From Caenimonas aquaedulcis (GTDB lineage Bacteria; Pseudomonadota; Gammaproteobacteria; Burkholderiales; Burkholderiaceae_C), in the NCBI RefSeq assembly GCF_015831345.1, contig NZ_JADWYS010000001.1, forward strand, positions 1,064,118-1,128,117: a stretch of DNA of 64,000 bases, given 5' to 3'. Under the pieces are notes generated by a model. It was not told where the DNA came from. It saw nothing but the letters and a program-made list of their open reading frames with translations, and ran no database searches. Below, one piece after another: positions 1 through 8,499 of this stretch. The translations under genes were made by a program, and so were the position numbers. Within the stretch, counting starts at the first letter, position 1, and the number at the start of each line of letters is the position of its first letter.

Positions 1-168
1 GCCCAGCGGATAGTTGTCCGCGACGTCGATGAAGTTCACCCCCGCCTGCGCGCAGGCGTCGAGGATGGTGAACGCATCGGGCTCGGCCGTCTGCGTGCCG
101 AAGGTCATCGTGCCCATGCACATGCGGGAGACCTTCAGGCCGGTCGAGCCCAGTCGCGTCAACTTCAT
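1..168 (-). CDS. Aldo/keto reductase, N-terminal part (runs off window edge)
   Basis: Only the first 56 codons are in the window. The translation begins MKLTRLGSTGLKVSRMCMGT and contains NFIDVADNYPLG. This is the usual start of an NAD(P)H-dependent aldo/keto reductase: the first beta strands and the FIDTADxY motif carrying the catalytic Asp and Tyr. Family members reduce aldehydes or ketones in the cytoplasm. The ATG overlaps the TGA of the upstream dehydrogenase gene (ATGA, 165-168), so it is the last visible gene of the operon starting at 3641. The substrate cannot be judged. Confidence 0.85.
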   Translation of the reverse strand, partial: MKLTRLGSTGLKVSRMCMGTMTFGTQTAEPDAFTILDACAQAGVNFIDVADNYPLG

Positions 169-1058
169 TTTTTCGAGTCCTTGGTCCAGTGTTCGATGGA
201 AGTCACGAGCTCCGTCATGTCGCGCTGCATGCCGTCGGTGGCGCCCGCGAAGTTCCAGAGCTGGCGCACGGTGTTGCCGACCCACATCGGCACGCCCAGC
301 GCCTCGCATTCTTCCACGGCCAGGCCGATGTCCTTGCACACGCTGGAAATCGGGAAGCCGAAGTCGAAGCTGCGCGGCAGCACCTGCTTCATGAACTTGT
401 CCTGCGACGCGCCGCTGCGGCCGCTGCCGGCATTGATCGCGGCCATCATGACCTGCGGGTCGAGCCCGCCCTTGACCCCGGCGACGAAGGCCTCGGACGT
501 AATGGCGAAGGCCGTCGAGCTCAGCATGTTGTTGAGCAGCTTGAGCAGCTGCGCCTGGCCCGGCTCCGGCCCGACCATGAACAGCTTGCCGAAAGCTTCG
601 AGCAAGCCCTTCACCTGTGCCACCGCCTGCTCGCGTCCCGCGACCATCACGGCCAGCGTGCCCGCCTTCGCGCCGGCGGCCCCGCCGCTCACGGGCGCAT
701 CCACCAGGTCGATGCCCCTGGCGAGCAAGCCCGCCGCGGCGGCCTTGGTCGCTCGCGAGCCCACGGTCGAAAGGTCCACCACGACCTTCACCGCCTTGCC
801 TTCCTTGATGCCCCCCTCGCCCACCATCACCTGCGTGAAGACGGCCGGGCTGGGGAGGCTGGTGAAGACGACGGGTGCGCGGTCGACGACGTCCTTGAGG
901 CTCGCGCCGGCCTTCGCGCCCGCTTCCACCATCGCGCTGACGGCGGCGGGCGCTGCGTCGTACACGATGACTTCATGACCCTTGGCGAGAAGATGCTTCG
1001 CGATGGGGTTGCCCATCACGCCGACGCCGATGAAACCGATGATTCGCTTGTCTGCCAT
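165..1058 (-). CDS. NAD(P)-dependent 3-hydroxyisobutyrate dehydrogenase-family protein
   Basis: This 297-aa protein matches the usual length of beta-hydroxyacid dehydrogenases (3-hydroxyisobutyrate dehydrogenase, tartronate semialdehyde reductase). The Rossmann motif GFIGVGVMGNPIA is near residue 10. The substrate-binding signature DAPVSGG is near residue 120, and KLLNNML near residue 172 carries the conserved catalytic Lys. Such enzymes interconvert a 3-hydroxy acid and its semialdehyde with NAD(P). A GGGAGA Shine-Dalgarno lies 6-7 nt before the ATG. It follows the CMD-like gene by 15 nt and overlaps the aldo/keto reductase gene. The exact substrate is unknown. Confidence 0.88.
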   Translation of the reverse strand: MADKRIIGFIGVGVMGNPIAKHLLAKGHEVIVYDAAPAAVSAMVEAGAKAGASLKDVVDRAPVVFTSLPSPAVFTQVMVGEGGIKEGKAVKVVVDLSTVGSRATKAAAAGLLARGIDLVDAPVSGGAAGAKAGTLAVMVAGREQAVAQVKGLLEAFGKLFMVGPEPGQAQLLKLLNNMLSSTAFAITSEAFVAGVKGGLDPQVMMAAINAGSGRSGASQDKFMKQVLPRSFDFGFPISSVCKDIGLAVEECEALGVPMWVGNTVRQLWNFAGATDGMQRDMTELVTSIEHWTKDSKK

Positions 1059-1073
1059 GTCAGTCTCCCGGGC

Positions 1074-1451
1074 TCAGATGCCCATGTCCTTGAACACCTG
1101 CCGCGCGATCTTGAAGCTCGACAGGCCCGCTGGCATGCCGCAATACACGGCGACCTGCAGGAAGCATTCCTTGATCTCGTCCTTGGTCACGCCGTTGTTG
1201 ATGGCGCCGCGCACGTGGATCGCGAGTTCTTCCGGCTTGTTGAGCGCCGCGATCATGCCGAGGTTCAGGATGCTGCGGCTGCGGCGGTCCAGGCCCGGGC
1301 GGGTCCACACCTCGCCCCAGCAGAACTCGGTGACGAGCTCCTGCATGGGCATGCTGAAGTCGTCGGCGCCCTTGAGCGATGCCTCGACATAGCTTTCGCC
1401 GACGACCGCCTTGCGCACGGCGAGGCCTTTCTCGAACTGTTCCTTGTTCAT
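1074..1451 (-). CDS. Carboxymuconolactone decarboxylase-family protein
   Basis: The 125-aa length matches PcaC-type gamma-carboxymuconolactone decarboxylases. The C-terminal half shows the CMD pattern: AIHVRGAINNGVTKDEIKEC, then LQVAVYCGMPAG. PcaC decarboxylates a lactone intermediate of protocatechuate breakdown, but many family members have other or unknown roles, and no other pca gene is present here. The gene lies 34 nt after the MmgE/PrpD gene and 15 nt before the dehydrogenase gene, inside the LacI-controlled operon. A role on a lactone or cyclic acid intermediate is a plausible inference only. Confidence 0.8.
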   Translation of the reverse strand: MNKEQFEKGLAVRKAVVGESYVEASLKGADDFSMPMQELVTEFCWGEVWTRPGLDRRSRSILNLGMIAALNKPEELAIHVRGAINNGVTKDEIKECFLQVAVYCGMPAGLSSFKIARQVFKDMGI

Positions 1452-1485
1452 GGAGATCTCCTTGGGATGATGGGAAATAAAAAAA

Positions 1486-2841
1486 TCAGGCGCGCCCGGC
1501 CGCGAGCAGCATCAGGCTGCCGGCATCCGTGCGCGAATCGAGGGACCAGAGCGCATCGATGAGCGGCTGCGCCTCGCATCCGCTGTTGCCCCAGCGGCAC
1601 AGCTCGCGCAGCTTCGCGTCGAGATCGGCGTCCGCGAGCGGCCCCTGCAAACTGCCGCGCGCCGCGGCGATGTGGCGGGACACCCGGGTGCCGTCGCGCA
1701 GATGCAGCAGGACTTGCGCGGCCTCGATCGCGTAGGCCGGATCGTCGTTGAAGCGCACGCGGGAAGACAGCGCGGACGCCGTTGCGTCCTGCATGCTCGC
1801 ATCGCTGAATTCGTCGAGCCCGGCCCGGCCGCGCGAGAGCACCATCGCGATCGCGTGCTGGCCGCTTACCTGCGCCTCGCGCCCGGAGCGCGGACGCGCG
1901 CGGTCCGTGCGTTCCCGCAGCAAGGGGTGGCCGGTGAGTTCGACGCCCTCCACCTGCTCGAGGCGCACGCCATCCTCGTGGTACAGCGCCAGGCAGGCCT
2001 CGATGACCGGGTTGAGCACCACGCCGCAGGGATAGGGCTTGTAGGTGTTGTTCGAGAGTTCCCAGCGCTCGCCGAGACCTTGCGTGAGCGAGGCGAGATC
2101 CGCGTTATCGCCCATCACGCGCAGGAAGCCACGCTGCCCCTCGAGCGGCAGCGCCGGACCTTCGAAGCCGCGTTGCGCGAGCAGCGCGGACAACAGGCCG
2201 TTGGACGCCGAATTGCCCACCCCGATGCTCTTGGCCATGCTGCCCAGGGTTTCGACCAGCCCGGAGGACTGCGCCGACGCATGGCCGAGCGCCCAGTTCA
2301 TGCGCTCCTCGTCCAGCCCGAGCAGCAGGCCACATGCAGCCGCCGCGCCGAACACGCCGCAGGTGGATGTGATGTGCCAACCGCGCTGGTAATGCCACGG
2401 CGACACCGCATTGCCGAGCCGGCATTCGATCTCCACGCCGAGCGCGAACGCGGTGAGCAGCGCCTGCCCGCTCACCGGCTGCATCTGCGCCAAGGCGAAC
2501 ACCGCCGGCGCGACCGGCGCGGTCGGATGGATGATGGTGGGCATGTGCGTGTCGTCGAAGTCGAACACGTTGCCGGCCATGGCATTGAGCGATGCGGCAT
2601 GGAGCGCGTCGGTGCCCGCGGCGCGCCCGATCACCGTGCAGTCGCCGGCGGCCCGGAAGTCCGCGAACACCGAGGCCGCCGTCGTGATCGCCGGGTCGCG
2701 GCAACCCGCCAGCGCGGTGCCGAAGAAATTCACGAGCGAGCGCTTCGCTTCGTGCCGCACGGCTTGCGGGACGTCCGCCCAGCGCAGGCCTGCGGCGAAC
2801 GTCGCGAGCGTGGCGCTGGCGCCGGTCGAAGTCGCGGCCAT
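1486..2841 (-). CDS. MmgE/PrpD family protein
   Basis: The 451-aa protein has features of the MmgE/PrpD fold (2-methylcitrate dehydratase, cis-aconitate decarboxylase relatives). These include FFGTALAGCRDP near residue 35, the FDFDDTH segment with its conserved acidic/His cluster near residue 88, and YKPYPCGVVLNPVIEA near residue 305. Family members dehydrate or isomerise tricarboxylic-type acids in the cytoplasm. I chose the ATG at 2841 because it overlaps the preceding SDR stop (TGATG) and begins MAATSTGASATLATFAAGLR. Upstream sequence in this frame is out-of-frame SDR. A second, divergent copy lies at 19051-20415 in the same regulon. Confidence 0.85.
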   Translation of the reverse strand: MAATSTGASATLATFAAGLRWADVPQAVRHEAKRSLVNFFGTALAGCRDPAITTAASVFADFRAAGDCTVIGRAAGTDALHAASLNAMAGNVFDFDDTHMPTIIHPTAPVAPAVFALAQMQPVSGQALLTAFALGVEIECRLGNAVSPWHYQRGWHITSTCGVFGAAAACGLLLGLDEERMNWALGHASAQSSGLVETLGSMAKSIGVGNSASNGLLSALLAQRGFEGPALPLEGQRGFLRVMGDNADLASLTQGLGERWELSNNTYKPYPCGVVLNPVIEACLALYHEDGVRLEQVEGVELTGHPLLRERTDRARPRSGREAQVSGQHAIAMVLSRGRAGLDEFSDASMQDATASALSSRVRFNDDPAYAIEAAQVLLHLRDGTRVSRHIAAARGSLQGPLADADLDAKLRELCRWGNSGCEAQPLIDALWSLDSRTDAGSLMLLAAGRA

Positions 2842-3641
2842 CAGCTTGCGAGCCAGCCGCCCTCGACGGGCAGCATGGCGCCGGTGATGTCGCGGCCGGC
2901 CGGCCCGCACAGGAAGACCATCAGGTCCGCCACGTGCGACGCTTCCACGAAGCGCAGGATCGGCTGCTTGCCCGCGAGGAAGAGCCGGGTCGCGTCGTCG
3001 CGGTCCAGGCCCTTTTCTTCCATGAGCGCCTGCACGCGCGTGTCGATCGAGGGCGTGAGCACCGAGCCCGGGCAGATGGCGTTGCAGGTGATGCCGGAAT
3101 TGATCGTCTCGAGCGCCACGACGCGCGTCATGCCGAGCAGCGCGGTCTTGGTGGTGACGTAATCGATGCGGTTGGGCACCGCGCGCGAGCCGTACACGGA
3201 GGACATATTGAAGATGCGTCCCCATCCGCGCTCGCGCATGCCGGGCAGCGACAGGCGGATCGTGTGGAACGCGGCGCTGATGTTGACGGCGAGCGCGTTG
3301 TCCCACGCGTCCGTCGGGAACGATTCGATGGCGGAGAAGTGGCGGGTCACGGCGTTGTTCACCAGGACGTCCACGCGGCCGTGCTCTTTCGCGATGCGCG
3401 CGAACATGCCCTCGATCGCCTTCGGGTCCGCGAGGTCGGCCTTGATGTAGGCAGCGCTCACGCCGTGCTCGCGCTCCAGCGCGGCCTGGGCGGGACGCAC
3501 CGAATCGGCGTCTTCGATGCCGTGCAGCACGAGGTTGCAGCCGGCTTTGGCGAGCCCCTGCGCCATGGCGTAGCCGATGCCCGCGGCGGAGCCCGTGACC
3601 AGTGCGGTCTTGCCCTTCAGGCTGGGAGAGGTAGGTTCCAT
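2841..3641 (-). CDS. SDR oxidoreductase, 3-hydroxybutyrate dehydrogenase-like
   Basis: This 266-aa classical short-chain dehydrogenase has the cofactor motif TGSAAGIGYAMA, LVNNA near residue 92, and a Ser-Tyr-Lys triad in NMSSVYGS and IDYVTTKTA. The C-terminal ICPGSVLTPSID and GAMLPVEGGW resemble D-3-hydroxybutyrate dehydrogenases, but the substrate is not settled. The start at 3641 (MEPTSPSLKGKTALVTG) places the Rossmann strand at the usual distance from the N terminus. An upstream in-frame extension of 29 residues looks non-coding. It is the first gene of the operon running to the window edge, with an operator-like palindrome 36 nt upstream. Confidence 0.88.
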   Translation of the reverse strand: MEPTSPSLKGKTALVTGSAAGIGYAMAQGLAKAGCNLVLHGIEDADSVRPAQAALEREHGVSAAYIKADLADPKAIEGMFARIAKEHGRVDVLVNNAVTRHFSAIESFPTDAWDNALAVNISAAFHTIRLSLPGMRERGWGRIFNMSSVYGSRAVPNRIDYVTTKTALLGMTRVVALETINSGITCNAICPGSVLTPSIDTRVQALMEEKGLDRDDATRLFLAGKQPILRFVEASHVADLMVFLCGPAGRDITGAMLPVEGGWLAS

Positions 3642-3676
3642 GGAAAAGCCGGGACACGCCCGGTGAGCAGCATGCG

Positions 3677-3690
3677 TGATAGCGGTAACA
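3677..3690. promoter_or_regulatory. Operator site 1 of LacI-type regulon
   Basis: TGATAGCGGTAACA lies 36 nt before the SDR start at 3641. It differs from the perfect palindrome at 21441 by two bases. Four similar sites lie in this cluster, and a LacI/GntR-subgroup repressor is encoded next door, so this is the probable control point of the 3641-to-window-edge operon. Confidence 0.7.
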
Positions 3691-3718
3691 TTATCGCGCG
3701 AATGGATTGGCGACGCAA

Positions 3719-3733
3719 GGGCTTGCAAAGCCC
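3719..3733 (-). terminator. Possible hairpin after the lacI-type gene
   Basis: GGGCTT-GCA-AAGCCC forms a 6-bp stem with a 3-nt loop directly after the stop codon of the repressor gene. There is no U-run after it, so it would be a weak terminator at best. Confidence 0.3.
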
Positions 3734-3734
3734 C

Positions 3735-4790
3735 CTAGGTGCTCTCGCGCTGGATCACCTCGAACCCGAGGTCCAGCAGCACCGGCGCATCGTCGCCCCG
3801 CATCCGCCCGAGCAGAGCCTCGGCACTGCGCCGGCCGATCTCCAGGCGCGGCAGGCGCAGGCAGGTCAGGCGGGGGACGGTGTGCTGAAGGATGTCCAGG
3901 TCGTCGAAGCCGGCGATGGCGATGCGGCCCGGCACCTTCCAGCCGCGGCGCTGCGCCTCGAAAAGCGCGCCGATGGCCAGCACGTCGCCCGCGAAGAAGA
4001 TCGCGTCCACGTCCGGGGCGCGCTGCATCATGTCCACCATCGCGTGCGAGCCCGAAGTGAGGCCGCCCGGGACTTCCATCATCAGGAGCGGATCCTTCGC
4101 GCGGCCCAGCGACTTGAGCCCGGCCAGGTAGCCCCGCTGGCGCTCCCGCGCGCGGCGGTTGGTGCGCGTGTCCAGGCTCACGAAGCCGATGCGCTTGAAG
4201 CCGCGCGAGGCCAGGTGCAGCGTCATGGCCTTGGCCGCATCGGCGTTGGAATAGCTCACCACCATGTCGATCGGGTCGCGGGGCACATCGCCCGTCTCGA
4301 TCACCGGTACACCGGCGCGCTCGATCATCTGCAGCGCCTTGGGCGTGTGGTCGGTGTTGTGCAGGATGAGGCCGCCCACGCGCTGCGACAGGAAGGCGCC
4401 GATGAGCGCCTCCTCTTCCTGCATGGAATAGCCGCTGTCGGCGATCAGCAGGTGCATGCCGGCCGTGCGCAGCACGTCCGCGGTGCCCTTGACCGTGTCG
4501 GCGTAGAGCGAGTTCTGGATGCTGGGGACGATCTGCCCCACGACCGTGGAACGGTTCGACGCGAGGTTGGCGGCCACGCTGTTGGGCACGTAGCCGATCT
4601 TCTGCACGGCGTCGAGCACGGCCTTGCGCGTTTCCTCCGAGAGCTTTTGCGGTTCGCGCAGCGCGCGCGACACCGTCATCAGCGACACGCCCGCGGCATG
4701 CGCGACGTCCCGCATCCGCGCCCCCTGCCCTCCCGGACGGACCTTGGCTTCGGACACCCGGCTCTTCTTGGTTTCGGTCACAGTTGCCAT
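3735..4790 (-). CDS. LacI-family transcriptional repressor (GntR/gluconate subgroup)
   Basis: This 351-aa protein has a LacI helix-turn-helix (MRDVAHAAGVSLMTVSRALR, about residues 26-45) followed by the hinge-helix segment YVPNSVAANLASNRS. A periplasmic-binding-protein-like sensor domain follows, ending with a typical AIAGFDDLDI segment. The HTH and hinge resemble the gluconate repressors GntR/IdnR, whose known operators (TGTTACCGGTAACA type) look like the palindromes found five times here. It is divergent from the lactonase gene, with site 2 (4832-4845) between them, so autoregulation is likely. An ATG at 4802 is an alternative start. The effector is unknown. Confidence 0.88.
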   Translation of the reverse strand: MATVTETKKSRVSEAKVRPGGQGARMRDVAHAAGVSLMTVSRALREPQKLSEETRKAVLDAVQKIGYVPNSVAANLASNRSTVVGQIVPSIQNSLYADTVKGTADVLRTAGMHLLIADSGYSMQEEEALIGAFLSQRVGGLILHNTDHTPKALQMIERAGVPVIETGDVPRDPIDMVVSYSNADAAKAMTLHLASRGFKRIGFVSLDTRTNRRARERQRGYLAGLKSLGRAKDPLLMMEVPGGLTSGSHAMVDMMQRAPDVDAIFFAGDVLAIGALFEAQRRGWKVPGRIAIAGFDDLDILQHTVPRLTCLRLPRLEIGRRSAEALLGRMRGDDAPVLLDLGFEVIQREST

Positions 4791-4831
4791 GCGCCAAATC
4801 ATATGCCACAAGGGCCTTTGGCAAGAAACGA

Positions 4832-4845
4832 TGATAGCGGTATCA
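4832..4845. promoter_or_regulatory. Operator site 2 of LacI-type regulon
   Basis: TGATAGCGGTATCA is a 14-bp palindrome with one mismatched pair. It sits between the divergent repressor gene (start 4790) and lactonase gene (start 4907), placed to control both. Confidence 0.75.
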
Positions 4846-4906
4846 TATGGCCAGCACGCAACACCGCTGACCGCACAGCATTTCGCACCCGGCGAGGACA
4901 CCAGCC

Positions 4907-5710
4907 ATGACAGCACCCGCAGACCCGTACCGCGTCTACGCCATCAAGTACGCCCACCACGCCCGCAGCTCCAGCGCCAACTTCATCGGCGGCGACACGC
5001 ACGACGTGCCGATGCCGCTCGACTACTTCGTCTGGGCGGTGGTCGGCAAGGACCGCACCTTCCTCGTGGACACGGGCTTCGACCAGCCCGGCGCGGACAA
5101 GCGCGGGGGACGCAAGATCTCCACCCCCATCGACCAGGGGCTCGCCGCGGTGGGCATCTCCACCGAGTCGGTGAAGGACGTGATCATCACGCACATGCAC
5201 TACGACCACGCGGGCAACCGCGACATGTTCCCCAATGCCCGCTACCACGTGCAGGACAAGGAAATGGAGTTCTGCACCGGCCGCTGCATGTGCCATCGCC
5301 CGCTCGCCGTGCACTTCGAACCGGAAGACGTGGCCAGCATGGTCAAGAAGGTCTTCAAGGGCAACGTCGCCTTCCACGACGGCGACGACGAGATCGCGCC
5401 GGGCCTGTCCGTGCACCACCTGGGCGGCCACACCGCCGGCCTGCAGGTCGTGCGCGTGTGGACGGCCAAGGGCTGGATGGTGCTCGCCTCCGACGCGTCT
5501 CACTTCTACGCCAACATCGAGCAGAAGCGGCCCTTCCCCGCCGTCTACAACGTGGCCGACATGATGGAAGGCTACCAGCGCATCTACAGCCTGGCCGACA
5601 AGCCCGAACTCGTCATCCCCGGCCACGACCCGATGGTGCTGCAGCGTTTCCCCGCCGAGACGCGCGAGCACGAGGGCTGGATCGCGCGCCTGGACGGCGA
5701 CATGCGCTGA
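4907..5710 (+). CDS. N-acyl homoserine lactonase-family metallo-beta-lactamase-fold hydrolase
   Basis: This 267-aa metallohydrolase carries HMHYDHAGN near residue 100, the two-zinc HxHxDH motif. Further metal ligands are likely in HHLGGHTAG (His near 172), LASDASHF (Asp near 192) and VIPGHDP (His near 240). It matches the AttM/AiiB-like lactonase branch, which opens lactone rings in the cytoplasm. In this setting it may act on a lactone intermediate rather than a quorum signal, but that is inference. An AGGACA Shine-Dalgarno precedes the ATG. It is the first gene of the only rightward operon in the regulon and is followed by a TctC gene and an SDR gene. Confidence 0.87.
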   Translation: MTAPADPYRVYAIKYAHHARSSSANFIGGDTHDVPMPLDYFVWAVVGKDRTFLVDTGFDQPGADKRGGRKISTPIDQGLAAVGISTESVKDVIITHMHYDHAGNRDMFPNARYHVQDKEMEFCTGRCMCHRPLAVHFEPEDVASMVKKVFKGNVAFHDGDDEIAPGLSVHHLGGHTAGLQVVRVWTAKGWMVLASDASHFYANIEQKRPFPAVYNVADMMEGYQRIYSLADKPELVIPGHDPMVLQRFPAETREHEGWIARLDGDMR

Positions 5711-5750
5711 GCGCCGCGGCCGCCCCTTCCGACTTCACAAGGACACCGAC

Positions 5751-6728
5751 ATGCAGTTTTCCCGCCGCACCCTGGCAGCCGCGATCGCGGCCGCCGCACT
5801 CGCGCCCACGCTCGCGCTCGCCCAGGCCGCATGGCCCACGCGGCCCGTGCGCATCGTGGTCCCCTACCCGCCGGGCGGCAGCGTGGACCCGGTCGCGCGC
5901 ATGATCGGCGAGAAGCTCACGGGCCTGTGGGGCCAGCAGGTCGTCATCGACAACAAGCCGGGCGCGAGCACCATCATCGGCACCGACGTCGTGGCGAAGT
6001 CCCCGCCCGACGGCTACACCTACCTGCTCACCGCCAGCACGCACGTGAGCAACCCGCTGCTCTTTCCCACCCTGCCCTACGACAGCGTGAAGGACTTCGC
6101 CCCGGTCGCGCCGCTCTACAAGGCCGAATTCGTGCTCGTCGCGAACCCGTCCGTCAAGGGCGCGACGCTGCAGGAATTCATCGCCGACGCCAAGGCGCAC
6201 CCGGGCCAGTACAGCTATGCCTCCGCCGGCGCGGGCAACGCGAACCACATGGCCGCCGAGCTCTTCGCGATGATGACGGGCACCAAGCTGCTGCACGTGC
6301 CCTACAAGGGCGGCGGGCCGTTGCTGACGGACCTGATGAGCAACCAGGTGCAGCTGTATTTTGCGGTGCCCATCACGGTGATCCCGCACTTGCAGACCGG
6401 TAAGCTCAAGGCCTTCGCCACGACGGCGGAGACGCGCCTGCCGCTCATGCCCAACGTGCCCACCTTCAAGGAAGCCGGCCTGCCGGGCTTCGGCATGCGC
6501 TCGTGGCTGGGCGTGCTCGCACCGGCCAACACGCCGAAGGACATCGTGAACAAGGTGTCCGCCGACATTGCCAAGGTGCTCGCGATGCCGGACGTGCGTG
6601 AGCGCCTGCAAAGCCAGGGCCAGATCCCCTTCATCGCCACCCCGGAGCAATTCGGCACGATCATGAAGGAAGACACCGCGGAATTCGCGCGCGTCATCAA
6701 GGCCGCCAATATCAAGATCGACCAATAG
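5751..6728 (+). CDS. TctC/Bug family periplasmic solute-binding protein
   Basis: The 325-aa precursor starts with an Arg-Arg signal peptide (MQFSRRTLAAAIAAAALAPT, cleavage near ALA-Q). The Bug receptor signature RIVVPYPPGGSVDPVAR follows, and HVPYKGGGPLLTDL lies near residue 180. Bug proteins bind carboxylates in the periplasm for TctAB transporters or sense them, but no tctA/tctB is in the window. It is closely related to the receptor at 8500-9474 (both end KAAN-x-K-x-D), suggesting duplication within the regulon. It lies 40 nt after the lactonase gene, with an AGGA Shine-Dalgarno. Confidence 0.9.
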   Translation: MQFSRRTLAAAIAAAALAPTLALAQAAWPTRPVRIVVPYPPGGSVDPVARMIGEKLTGLWGQQVVIDNKPGASTIIGTDVVAKSPPDGYTYLLTASTHVSNPLLFPTLPYDSVKDFAPVAPLYKAEFVLVANPSVKGATLQEFIADAKAHPGQYSYASAGAGNANHMAAELFAMMTGTKLLHVPYKGGGPLLTDLMSNQVQLYFAVPITVIPHLQTGKLKAFATTAETRLPLMPNVPTFKEAGLPGFGMRSWLGVLAPANTPKDIVNKVSADIAKVLAMPDVRERLQSQGQIPFIATPEQFGTIMKEDTAEFARVIKAANIKIDQ

Positions 6729-6729
6729 C

Positions 6730-7515
6730 ATGTTCGAAGGCTGGGGTGTCGTCATCACCGGCGCCGGCAGCGGCATGGGAGCCGAGGCGGCACGCCGCTT
6801 CGCGCGCGAAGGCGCGCGGGTCGTCGTATCGGACATCGACGGCGCGGCGGCCAATGCCGTGGCACTCGAAATCGCGGCACCAGGTCCACGCGATGAACCG
6901 GTCCGTGCGATCGGCGTCGCCTGCGACGTCGCATCGGCCCAGGATTGCGCGCGTCTCGTCGCCTCGGCCGAATCGTTCTTCGGCGCCCCCGTCGATGTGT
7001 TCCTCGCCAATGCCGGCGTGAGCTTCGCGGGCGACTTCCTCACCGCCGACCCCGAGGCGCTCAAGCGCATCGTGGACGTGAACGTGACGGGCAGCGTGTT
7101 CTCCGCGCAAGCGGCGCTGCGCAGCCTCGTGAAGAGCCGGCGCGCGAGCCTGATCTTCACGAGTTCGATCAGCGGGGTGACGGCCCGCGCCAAGCGCAGC
7201 GTCTACAACGCGTCCAAGCACGCGCTCGCGGGCCTCGTGAAATCGCTGGCGCTCGAATTCGGCCCGGCCGGCGTGCGCGTGAATGCGATCGCGCCGGGCT
7301 CGACCGACACCCCCTTCCTGCGCACGCACCTGGCCAAGGTGGAAGACGACGTCGACGCCGCCGTGGCGCGCATCGTGAGCGCGATGCCCACGGGGCGCCT
7401 CGTTTCACCGGAAGACTTCGCGGACGCCGCGGTGTTCCTCGCCTCGCCCGCGGCGAAATCGATCACCGGCCACACGCTGCTGCTCGACGGCGGGGCAGCG
7501 TCAGGCCGGATGTAG
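6730..7515 (+). CDS. SDR family NAD(P)-dependent oxidoreductase
   Basis: This 261-aa classical SDR has the cofactor motif TGAGSGMGAEAAR near residue 11, ANAGVS near residue 95, catalytic Ser in FTSSISGVTAR and the YNASK motif. The usual INAxxPGxxxTPF segment appears as VNAIAPGSTDTPFL. It begins one base after the stop of the TctC gene, so the two are co-expressed. It oxidises or reduces a hydroxyl or keto group; the substrate is unknown. It converges with the next gene across a gap of only two bases. Confidence 0.88.
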   Translation: MFEGWGVVITGAGSGMGAEAARRFAREGARVVVSDIDGAAANAVALEIAAPGPRDEPVRAIGVACDVASAQDCARLVASAESFFGAPVDVFLANAGVSFAGDFLTADPEALKRIVDVNVTGSVFSAQAALRSLVKSRRASLIFTSSISGVTARAKRSVYNASKHALAGLVKSLALEFGPAGVRVNAIAPGSTDTPFLRTHLAKVEDDVDAAVARIVSAMPTGRLVSPEDFADAAVFLASPAAKSITGHTLLLDGGAASGRM

Positions 7516-7517
7516 GG

Positions 7518-8498
7518 TCACTGGACCTGAAGGCCCTTGTCCTTCACGATCTTCGTCCACTTCGTCACCTCGCCGGCCACGAACTTCTTCGCGTCGGCGC
7601 GAGAGTTGCCCACGGCGTCGATGCCGTCGCGCTCGAAGAATTGCTTCATCACCGGGCGATGCATGGCCTCCAGCGTGGCGGCATGCAGGCGGTCCAGGAC
7701 GGCCGGCGGCGTGCCGGCCGGTGCGGCGAGCACGAACCAGTTGAGCGCCTCGAAGCCCGGCAGCACCTCCGCGATCGCGGGCGTATTCGGCAGCGTGGCC
7801 ATGCGCTTCGCACCGGTTGTCGCGAGCAGCTTGAGCTTGCCGGAGCGCACGTGCGGCATGGACGACGCGGGGTTGTCCACCATCACGTCGACTTGCCCGC
7901 CGATGAGGTCGGTGAAGGCCGCACCCGCGCCCTTGTAGGGCACGTTGGTGAACTTGACGTTCGCCATCGTGCTCATGAGCTCGGTCGCCAGCGCCTGGAT
8001 GCCCGTGCTCGCGCTGAGCGCAAAATTCACGGGCGCGCCGGCTTTCGCCACAGCGAGCAGGTCCTGCACGTTGTTCGCCTTGAAGTTGACGTTGGCCACG
8101 AGCACCTGCGGCGTGGAGCCGATGATGGTGACAGCCTCGAAGTCCTTCACCGGGTCGTAAGGGACCTTGGGATAGAACGCGGGCGTGGTGCCGAAAGCGG
8201 CCGACGAAATGAGCAGCGTGTAGCCGTCCGCCTGCGCGCGCGCGACCTCCATCGCACCGATCTGCCCCGTGTTGCTCGCCTTGTTGTCGACGATGACGTT
8301 GGCCTTCAGGATCTCGCCGAGCTCCTTGGCGAAAGGCCGCGCGAGCGCATCGACCCCGCCGCCAGGGGCGAAGGGCACGATGATGCGGATGGTCTTGTCG
8401 GGGAACTCGGCGCTGGCGAGGCCGGCAAGGCCGAACTGCAGGGCGAGGAATGCGGATGCGCAGCGCGCGAGGGTCTTGGTCGAAAACATCCAGTTCAT
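7518..8498 (-). CDS. TctC/Bug family periplasmic solute-binding protein
   Basis: This 326-aa precursor begins MNWMFSTKTLARCASAFLAL with a signal sequence ending near LASA-E. The Bug signature RIIVPFAPGGGVDALAR is present. It should bind an organic acid in the periplasm. I start it at 8498 because that ATG lies one base from the upstream stop (8500-8502); the six residues before it are unlikely. It follows another receptor gene directly, making a tandem receptor pair behind operator site 3. It is more divergent from the 5751 and 8500 receptors than they are from each other. No membrane components are nearby. Confidence 0.88.
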   Translation of the reverse strand: MNWMFSTKTLARCASAFLALQFGLAGLASAEFPDKTIRIIVPFAPGGGVDALARPFAKELGEILKANVIVDNKASNTGQIGAMEVARAQADGYTLLISSAAFGTTPAFYPKVPYDPVKDFEAVTIIGSTPQVLVANVNFKANNVQDLLAVAKAGAPVNFALSASTGIQALATELMSTMANVKFTNVPYKGAGAAFTDLIGGQVDVMVDNPASSMPHVRSGKLKLLATTGAKRMATLPNTPAIAEVLPGFEALNWFVLAAPAGTPPAVLDRLHAATLEAMHRPVMKQFFERDGIDAVGNSRADAKKFVAGEVTKWTKIVKDKGLQVQ

Positions 8499-8499
8499 T

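Noticed and set aside
189..4910. Long open frames opposite the first genes (for example 189-1562, 1672-3162 and 2934-4910 on the plus strand)
   Set aside because: They are Arg/His/Ala-rich antisense shadows of the dehydrogenase, MmgE/PrpD, SDR and repressor genes, caused by high GC.
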